IMG/VR virus record: IMGVR_UViG_3300025131_000133
Coordinates: 1 to 39,285 of that record
DNA length: 39,285 bases
Direction: 5' to 3' (one strand)
Source: a virus
Part shown: positions 24,883 through 31,052 of the stretch, piece after piece
Layout of the letters: each line of letters starts with the position of its first letter
Numbering within the stretch: the stretch's first letter is position 1
Position numbers and translations under genes: made by a program
Notes under the pieces: model-generated
What the model was told of the DNA's origin: nothing
Seen by the model: the letters and a program-made list of their open reading frames with translations, nothing else
The model's database searches: none

Positions 24883-24907
24883 GTAATAATAAGCATTAAA
24901 TTATAAT

Positions 24908-24941
24908 AAACGAGTGCATGTTCTTTAGCATGCACTCGTTT
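24908..24941 (+). terminator. Strong rho-independent terminator
   Basis: A perfect 13-bp stem (arms AAACGAGTGCATG and CATGCACTCGTTT) with an 8-nt loop (TTCTTTAG), followed by a T-rich tail (TTTTGTTTTTG, to about 24949). It ends the single-gene transcript of the 24472 protein. The A-rich 5' side also lets it work on the minus strand. Confidence 0.9.
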
Positions 24942-24965
24942 TGTTTTTGTTATAGTTATACTTGA

Positions 24966-26096
24966 ATGAGTAATTCATATGACAAAGGTTATAGGCGAAT
25001 TGGTAGTGATCACGGTCGCTTTAAAGATGTCATTAAAGGCAAGATTAAAAAGAATTTTCAAAAATATATTAAAAATCGTGAACTAATTGGTAAGCAAGGC
25101 GATAAAATCGTCAAAATACCAGTTCCAGAAATAGAAATACCTAGATTACGTTTTGACCCAAATAGCTCTGGTGGTGTGTCGCAAGGGCCTGGTGAAGTAG
25201 GTGATGCGATTGGAAAGGGTGGAGATCAAAAAGGCAAAGGTACGGGTGAAGCAGGTAATGAGCAAGGTGAACATACATTTGATGCAGAGCTAACAATAGA
25301 TGAACTTGCTAGTATGCTCGGCGAAGCACTTCAATTACCTAATATAGAACCTAAAGAAGCGTGTGGGCAAACAGAGACATCTTCTAGAAAATATACAAAT
25401 ATAAATAGAACAGGACCAGAAGGGCTACGGATCTTTAAGAAGACGTATAAGAAGGCGCTTCTCCGAGCCATATCATCAGGTGAATATGATCCAGAAAATC
25501 CAGATGTTATCGTACCTAGACGAGAAGATAAATATTATAAATATCCAAAAGTAATTCAAAAGCCTGATGTCAAAGTAGCGATCTTTTATATCATGGATAT
25601 ATCAGGTTCAATGACTAATGAAAAACGTGAAGTTGTTCGAACAATTAGTTATTGGCTTGATTTATGGCTACAAAAAAATTACCACGACAAGCTTGAAAAT
25701 AGATATATTGTACACGATACACAAGCACAAGAAGTTGATCGTGACTCATTCTATAAGATAAACACAGGTGGTGGAACAGTCATATCAAACGCAATAAATA
25801 TGTGTAATAGCATCATAGACAAGGAATATGACCCAAGTATTTGGAATATTTACGTTTTTCAATTTTCAGATGGAGATTCTTGGGGTCAAGATGATAATAT
25901 CACGTCAGCAAAATTAATTTATAAACTAAATAAGAAGGTTAACCAATACAGTTACTGCGAGATTAACTCTGGTAGGTCACGTGATACCTTCATACACACT
26001 CTACGACAAGTATTTGGTAACAGAAAACGAATAAAGTATATTGGAATTGAAGGCCTTGACAATGTACCAAAAGTTATAAAAAAGTTCTTTGGTTAA
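24966..26096 (+). CDS. YeaH/YhbH-family (DUF444) VWA-domain protein
   Basis: A 376-residue relative of E. coli YeaH (427) and B. subtilis YhbH. The N-terminus has 'GRFKDVIKGKIKKNFQKYIKN' region (18-38), a Gly-rich linker (68-101), then 'FDAELTIDELASMLGEALQLPNIEP' region (105-129), which parallels YeaH '[21 protein letters not shown]'. The VWA domain carries a complete metal site: 'MDISGSM' (D211, S213, S215), 'NTGGGTVIS' (Thr) and 'FSDGDSW' (Asp). In bacteria this family is encoded with the serine kinase PrkA/YeaG and often SpoVR/YcgB, in stress and sporulation responses. No PrkA or SpoVR is seen here. No Shine-Dalgarno; it follows a terminator. Confidence 0.85.
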   Translation: MSNSYDKGYRRIGSDHGRFKDVIKGKIKKNFQKYIKNRELIGKQGDKIVKIPVPEIEIPRLRFDPNSSGGVSQGPGEVGDAIGKGGDQKGKGTGEAGNEQGEHTFDAELTIDELASMLGEALQLPNIEPKEACGQTETSSRKYTNINRTGPEGLRIFKKTYKKALLRAISSGEYDPENPDVIVPRREDKYYKYPKVIQKPDVKVAIFYIMDISGSMTNEKREVVRTISYWLDLWLQKNYHDKLENRYIVHDTQAQEVDRDSFYKINTGGGTVISNAINMCNSIIDKEYDPSIWNIYVFQFSDGDSWGQDDNITSAKLIYKLNKKVNQYSYCEINSGRSRDTFIHTLRQVFGNRKRIKYIGIEGLDNVPKVIKKFFG

Positions 26097-26133
26097 TACT
26101 GTAAACAAATTAGTTGCTCTCACATAAATTAAA

Positions 26134-26149
26134 TATATATAAAAGATAC
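26134..26149 (+). promoter_or_regulatory. Promoter-like 16-mer TATATATAAAAGATAC
   Basis: Identical to 13913-13928. Here it lies 24 nt upstream of the ATG at 26174, with CGAGGAAT between as a possible ribosome-binding site. Together the two copies give the best evidence for a dedicated late-type promoter in this phage. Confidence 0.5.
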
Positions 26150-26173
26150 TTGTACTTCGAGGAATAATGCTGC

Positions 26174-27349
26174 ATGGCAACATTTGCCAATACTACTGAC
26201 CCTACACCTTTTGCAATCTTTGATCAAGATGGTGCATTTATAACCGATGCAGATAATATGTTGACGTTTGTCAAGCGTAAGCTTGGTGATGACATATTAA
26301 GTGTTGAATTGACAAATAAAATGGTATGGGCATGTTTTGAAGAAAGTGCTTTAGAATATTCAAAGATTATAAACACTTATCAAGCGAAAAGTACAATGGG
26401 TGGTATCTTAGGGTCACCTACTGGGAGCTTGACATCTGGTAGTACTAATGTTGGTCCTCATGGAAATGAAAATAAATATCCACAACAAACACTTGAGTTT
26501 CTTAAGAGGATGGCAGCACCGTTTGGTGAGGCTGCCGGTGTTGGTGGAAATAGAAATATTTATAGTGGCTCAATCACATTAGTGACAGGTGCACAAGATT
26601 ATAACCTAGATGAGTTACTTTCAAGTTCAGCAGTTACTGCATATGGTAGTGCATGGGATGGTTCAAAGCTTGAAATCAAAGAAGTTATGCATTTTGATCC
26701 TGTCGCTGCATTTAGATTCTTTGACAGTACTACAGCAATCAATTACTTGAATAATGAATTTTCATTTGAAAGCTTTACACCAGAAACTGTTTTCTATGTA
26801 TTACCCATATATGAAGATATTCTTAGAGGTATGCAATTAGATCTATCACAACGTGTTCGTAGGTCACATTTTTCATATGAAGTAATTAATAATAAATTAC
26901 GAATATATCCTGAGCCAACACGAACAAAGACATTATGGATCAAGTTTATGAAACGAGCTGATCCTTTTGATGAAGATGTTGATAGTGCAACACTTGAAGG
27001 TGTAAGCAATCTTAGTAATGTTCCATTTGGTAATATTGAATATAATAAATTAAATTCTATTGCTCGCCAGTGGATTAGAGAATTTACATTAGCTCTTTCA
27101 ACAGAATTATTAGGTGGTGTTCGTTCTAAGATAAGCACAATACCAGTACCTGGTGCTGATTTACAACTTGATGGTGATGCACTAGTTACACGCGGAATGG
27201 ACAAGCAAGATAAATTAAAGACTGAATTGACTGAGTTGCTAGAAAGTATGACATACGATCAAATAGCTGAACGTGATGCAACTATGGCTGAAAATATGTT
27301 TAAGCAATTAAGGTATGTGCCGTTTCCACAGCCAATTTTTATGGGGTAG
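26174..27349 (+). CDS. Neck / head-completion protein candidate
   Basis: A 391-residue virion-type protein. The N-terminus 'NMLTFVKRKLGDDILSVELTNKMVWACFEESALEYSKII' region (28-66) is a helical segment like those opening head-to-tail connector proteins; the middle 'IYSGSITLVTGAQDYNLDELL' region (about 125-145) and 'KLEIKEVMHFDP' are beta-rich; 'FFDSTTAINYLNNEFSFESF' region lies about 178-197; the C-terminus is helical. I recognise the general pattern as a conserved structural protein of marine myophages, usually without firm name. Position, upstream of further tail-completion candidates and sheaths, fits a gp13/gp14-like neck role. That is inference from synteny. Confidence 0.55.
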   Translation: MATFANTTDPTPFAIFDQDGAFITDADNMLTFVKRKLGDDILSVELTNKMVWACFEESALEYSKIINTYQAKSTMGGILGSPTGSLTSGSTNVGPHGNENKYPQQTLEFLKRMAAPFGEAAGVGGNRNIYSGSITLVTGAQDYNLDELLSSSAVTAYGSAWDGSKLEIKEVMHFDPVAAFRFFDSTTAINYLNNEFSFESFTPETVFYVLPIYEDILRGMQLDLSQRVRRSHFSYEVINNKLRIYPEPTRTKTLWIKFMKRADPFDEDVDSATLEGVSNLSNVPFGNIEYNKLNSIARQWIREFTLALSTELLGGVRSKISTIPVPGADLQLDGDALVTRGMDKQDKLKTELTELLESMTYDQIAERDATMAENMFKQLRYVPFPQPIFMG

Positions 27350-27393
27350 GATTAATCCTTTACTTTCAATCACTTATATAGTATACTTACTAT

Positions 27394-28416
27394 ATGCCTA
27401 TACTAAAGATTGAAAAAACACTAAATAAAGAAGCCGGTAAGATAAAGCGTATCATACATTATCAATGTGATTCATGTGATAAACAATTCACCCGTCCATA
27501 TAAGAAAGCGCAAGTAGAAAAAAATAAAAAATATACATATTGTAAAAAAGATTGCTATTACAAATCTAGAAGCAAGGGTGGAAAAGATTATAAAAAACGC
27601 TTACAAAGCGGCACATTATCACTAGCTGGAAAGCGTATGAATGAAATTACAAAAGAAAGATATGGTGCTCATTCATCACAACTTGATTTTGTTAAAAGAA
27701 AAGTAAAAAAGACACATGAAGAAAAATATGGTGGGGTAGGATTTGCAAGCAAAAAGCTTGCAAAGAAATCTCATGAAAAGACATTGAAATTGTATGGTGT
27801 TGAACATGCATTACAATCAGATGAAATAAAAGAAAACCAAAGAAAGACTAATAAAAAGAAATATGGTTATGATCATGTGCTGCAGGTGCCAGAAATAAAA
27901 AAGAAAGCAGAAAAGACAAACATGAAACGTTATGGTGGAAAGAAACCAATGTGCGCAAGTAAAGTACGTAATAAACAAGAACAGACATGTATAAAAAGAT
28001 ATGGTGTTAGAAACTATTCACAAACACAAGAATTTGCAGATATGAATATTTGGGATAAATATCACGTAACTGGTCATATTCAATTTATGAACAAACAAAT
28101 TTACTACCGTAGCTCATATGAAAAGCGCTTTCTAGAATGGTGTGTCAAGAACATTCACATAATCAAAGATATCACACCAAATATTAGCTTCAAGTATTTT
28201 CGTAAATCTGGTAAGCAACACATATATTTTGCAGATTTTCTTATTGAATTCAATACTGGCAAGCATATTCTTTATGAAATAAAACCGCAAACCTTTGTCA
28301 ATTCAGAACTAAATCAAGCAAAATTTAAAGCTGTGCGTCAACAACTAAAAGAAAAGAATATAGACAAGTTTATAATTATCACTGAGAATGAACTGGCATA
28401 TTTAAAGCATGGGTAG
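27394..28416 (+). CDS. PD-(D/E)XK homing endonuclease with repeated DNA-binding helices
   Basis: A 340-residue free-standing endonuclease. N-terminus: a four-Cys zinc site ('CDSCDKQF' about 25-32, then 'CKKDC' about 50-54). Middle: at least four degenerate repeats of about 30 residues with 'K..T..KYG....LQ...IK.K' (about 85-210), a pattern seen in phage homing endonucleases. C-terminus: 'YYRSSYEKRFLEW' (Glu), 'YFADFLIEF' (Asp) and 'ILYEIKPQ' (Glu-x-Lys), a complete PD-(D/E)XK core close to the gene at 23290. Its stop overlaps the next structural gene by 8 nt. No Shine-Dalgarno. Role: mobile element nuclease; its target is probably the matching site in related phages. Confidence 0.78.
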   Translation: MPILKIEKTLNKEAGKIKRIIHYQCDSCDKQFTRPYKKAQVEKNKKYTYCKKDCYYKSRSKGGKDYKKRLQSGTLSLAGKRMNEITKERYGAHSSQLDFVKRKVKKTHEEKYGGVGFASKKLAKKSHEKTLKLYGVEHALQSDEIKENQRKTNKKKYGYDHVLQVPEIKKKAEKTNMKRYGGKKPMCASKVRNKQEQTCIKRYGVRNYSQTQEFADMNIWDKYHVTGHIQFMNKQIYYRSSYEKRFLEWCVKNIHIIKDITPNISFKYFRKSGKQHIYFADFLIEFNTGKHILYEIKPQTFVNSELNQAKFKAVRQQLKEKNIDKFIIITENELAYLKHG

Positions 28417-29002
28417 ACTTTTTATAACAAACAGAGAAATTGACTTTATCAACGACATTGCCAAAGAAGTCGCTAAAGATGTCATCGGGCAAACAATTCA
28501 CTATTACGCAATAAGTGAAGACAAGACAAACTTGAATGTGCTATATAATGAAAGTAGCAAGAAAATCTTTGATACGCCTATAGAAATTAGAGCACTTGTT
28601 GAGTACACTGGTGAAACTGAAGTAACTACTACAAAGTATGGGCAAGATCACGTCTGGAACCTTGTTGTCTTCTTTCATAAGAAAGACATGACAGATAAGA
28701 GCATTGTGTTACGTGACGGTGATTTCTTACAGTATGGTGGTAGATTCTTTGAGATACAAAAGTTGACATCACCAAAAGATATCTATGGTCAAAACGAAAA
28801 TATCACTGAAGTTAGAGCTGACTGTAGGATCGCACGTGAAACGCAATTTAGAACTAGAAAAGAAGTTGAGGGTGCTAGTGACTTTGCACAATATAGGGGT
28901 AGGGCAGGTAGTAATACAACACATGACAAACGTGCTCTGCAAGATGGTGTTGATCCAAAGATCGATGTGCTTGATGGCACAAACACATTCCCTATAAAAT
29001 AG
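28409..29002 (+). CDS. Neck / tail-completion protein candidate
   Basis: A 197-residue protein, 'RLFITNREIDFINDIAKEVAKDVIGQ' region at the N-terminus, then beta-rich: 'VLYNESSKKIFDTPIEIRALVEYT' region (about 45-68), 'VVFFHKKDM' and 'LRDGDFLQYGGRFFEIQKL' (about 101-119). The last segment, a flat beta turn before an aromatic strand, is typical of small phage connector proteins. The tail is charged and probably flexible. Its ATG overlaps the endonuclease stop region by 8 nt, so the endonuclease was inserted directly in front of it. Inferred role: gp14-like neck or head-closure protein; the exact T4 equivalent is not clear. Confidence 0.5.
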   Translation: MGRLFITNREIDFINDIAKEVAKDVIGQTIHYYAISEDKTNLNVLYNESSKKIFDTPIEIRALVEYTGETEVTTTKYGQDHVWNLVVFFHKKDMTDKSIVLRDGDFLQYGGRFFEIQKLTSPKDIYGQNENITEVRADCRIARETQFRTRKEVEGASDFAQYRGRAGSNTTHDKRALQDGVDPKIDVLDGTNTFPIK

Positions 29003-29036
29003 TACTAAGTAAAGATATATTTTATAATTATATCAT

Positions 29037-29792
29037 ATGGGTAACATCAAGTGTATTGTAGTAATGTTGACATGCCTATTAAGCACACTGTCATGTGATG
29101 TACAAGTAAATAAAAATAAAAATCCCGCAAATAAAGTTGATGCGTTTGTCTTTTTAAGAAAACTTATCATATTAAAGGCTGGTAATATAGAAGCTTCTGG
29201 TGAAATATCAACGGCATCTGGTTCATGCATAAAAAGTGATGTATATAATGATACAAAGACAGTGTTGACAGTATCACATTTTTGCAGAAAGCGTGACATA
29301 AAGAACATGCAGGCATTTAAAAGCTTAAAATCAGTTGTTTCAAAAAACAATGACAACAAAGTTACAATTCAAGCACAGAGAAAAATTGAAGTCATTCTAC
29401 ATAATGGTAAAAAAGTGAGCGCCAAGATAATAAAAGAAGACAAAGAAAATGATCTATGCTTATTAGAGCTTATCAACAATCAATGCATAGATAACATTAC
29501 AATTGCAAAGTCCCGCCCTAAACCTGGTGACAGTATAGTCAATTTCTCAGCACCACTATCAATATTCAACCCCGGGACCGTGCTATTCTTTGATGGTAGA
29601 TATGCAGGTCCTGATATATCAGGACTAAATTATCTATTTTCAGTTCCTACTACATATGGGGCATCTGGCTCACCTTTGTTGAATTCAAACTTAGATCTTA
29701 TTAGTGTAATGAAGATGACTATAGTAAAATTTAATCATGTGTCTTTGGGAGCGAACTTAAAAAGTATAAATGAGTTCGTGCATAATAAATAA
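29037..29792 (+). CDS. Trypsin-like serine protease with lipoprotein-type signal peptide
   Basis: A 251-residue protein. Residues 1-20 form a signal sequence (basic start, hydrophobic core 'CIVVMLTCLLSTLSC') with Cys20 as a plausible lipid-attachment site, though the lipobox is atypical. The mature part is chymotrypsin-fold: 'VLTVSHFC' (His81), 'DKENDLCLLEL' (Asp139) and 'YGASGSPLL' (Ser210), a complete His-Asp-Ser triad; 'TASGSCI' is the start of the barrel. It would act at or outside the cytoplasmic membrane. Neighbours are neck and tail genes; no Shine-Dalgarno is visible. Possible roles: host envelope protein cleavage, superinfection exclusion or virion processing. Targets are unknown. 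Confidence 0.75.
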   Translation: MGNIKCIVVMLTCLLSTLSCDVQVNKNKNPANKVDAFVFLRKLIILKAGNIEASGEISTASGSCIKSDVYNDTKTVLTVSHFCRKRDIKNMQAFKSLKSVVSKNNDNKVTIQAQRKIEVILHNGKKVSAKIIKEDKENDLCLLELINNQCIDNITIAKSRPKPGDSIVNFSAPLSIFNPGTVLFFDGRYAGPDISGLNYLFSVPTTYGASGSPLLNSNLDLISVMKMTIVKFNHVSLGANLKSINEFVHNK

Positions 29793-29795
29793 ATT

Positions 29796-30965
29796 ATGGC
29801 AAAGACTTTCGAAATACCTGCTTTATTAGATGATAACTCAACATCAAATGAGGGTCGTGATTCATTAGATCCTGTTAGTTTTGATGACAATATAGAATCA
29901 CTTGAATTAGAAGATATTGATAGAGCTGTGTTTGACTTAGTTGATAAGCAAATAAACATCCACACCACAGACACCGATGGTATATCTACAAAGGTACCAG
30001 TTATCTTTGCAACAGGAGAGCGTTGGGCACTTGTTAGGCAACAAAAGGCGTTGCGCGATGAAAATGGAACAATCATACTTCCATTAATATCAATAAGGCG
30101 TATGGACATTGATCGATCACATGAAGCATCGTTGCCTGCGGGCTCACCAGCAATGAAGTCACTAGTGTATAAGATAAAACGCTCAAAGAAAAATAGTGGT
30201 TATCAGAACTTACGCAATAGTGTTGGTTTACGTAATCAGGACAATGCAGCAAAAAATGTAGGTACTCATACTGATCAACCATCTAGCAGGACATCAAGAA
30301 GAACAGCAGCTCGAGCATTTTCTGGTACAGTGTTTAGAGGTAAAGAGTTAGTCAATAAAAGACGACCTGAGATTGTTGACATTTATACAATTCCTTATCC
30401 TGATTTTTTCAAAGTCGACTATGAAATCGGATTTTGGGCACAATACCAGACTGAGATGAATGAAATCGTACATAGATACTTCAATCAATTCGAGACGTTC
30501 TCTATTGACTCCTTTAAAATTCAAACAAGCAAGGGTTATTACTTTATTGGTTTTGGTCAGGGGACTGTGACAAATGAGAGCAATCTAGATGAATTCACAG
30601 ATACAGAAAGAATTATTAGACAAACTGTAAATCTTGAAGTGCCAGCGTATTCAATACAAAGTAAAGTTGGTGAAGAGCATCTTGTACACAAATACACGTC
30701 ATCACCAGAGATTAGTTTCTCTGTGATAGCAAGTGAAGAAGATATTACAGACTTAGATATCCTCAAGCAAAAAAACCCGCTTGAAAGATATGGGACATTA
30801 AATGATCTTGAAGAAGATAGAAATCTTTCTACAACCGCACAAGTTAGACCTAGGCAATCTAGAAGAGACCATAAATCAGTAACTAGAAAGGTAAAGAAGC
30901 GCTATGTTGGCGAAACTGTAGGAAATTTTCCAAATTTAGATGAATTAGAGCGTTTTTTTAAATAA
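29796..30965 (+). CDS. Tail-completion / sheath-stabiliser candidate (gp15-like position)
   Basis: A 389-residue protein, starting three bases after the protease stop. The N-terminus is acidic ('DNIESLELEDIDRAVFDLVDKQ', about 30-51); 'VPVIFATGERWALVRQQKALRDENG' region (67-91) and 'LPLISIRRMDIDRS' follow; then a basic, Ser/Arg-rich loop (about 115-180); then a second beta-rich half ('IVDIYTIPYPDFFKVDYEIGFW', about 191-212). The C-terminal 'NFPNLDELERFF' is helical. This pattern is familiar from structural proteins just before the tail sheath in marine myophages. Position directly upstream of gp18 homologues, as T4 gp15 sits in its cluster, suggests the tail terminator/sheath stabiliser. No direct gp15 similarity is claimed. 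Confidence 0.5.
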   Translation: MAKTFEIPALLDDNSTSNEGRDSLDPVSFDDNIESLELEDIDRAVFDLVDKQINIHTTDTDGISTKVPVIFATGERWALVRQQKALRDENGTIILPLISIRRMDIDRSHEASLPAGSPAMKSLVYKIKRSKKNSGYQNLRNSVGLRNQDNAAKNVGTHTDQPSSRTSRRTAARAFSGTVFRGKELVNKRRPEIVDIYTIPYPDFFKVDYEIGFWAQYQTEMNEIVHRYFNQFETFSIDSFKIQTSKGYYFIGFGQGTVTNESNLDEFTDTERIIRQTVNLEVPAYSIQSKVGEEHLVHKYTSSPEISFSVIASEEDITDLDILKQKNPLERYGTLNDLEEDRNLSTTAQVRPRQSRRDHKSVTRKVKKRYVGETVGNFPNLDELERFFK

Positions 30966-31006
30966 ATCAACAACTTCTATTGACTTTCGCAATATGCAGT
31001 GATAAT

Positions 31007-31014
31007 TATAAATT
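31007..31014 (+). promoter_or_regulatory. TATAAATT promoter-like element before sheath 1
   Basis: TATAAATT, one base off the T4 late consensus TATAAATA, lies about 39 nt before the sheath ATG. A sigma70-like TTGACT at 30980-30985 with GATAAT at 31001-31006 offers an alternative reading, but the spacer is only 15 nt. AGGAG at about 31036 is the ribosome-binding site. Confidence 0.35.
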
Positions 31015-31052
31015 GTATACATATACAAATTTTTTAGGAGAATTTTAATTAA

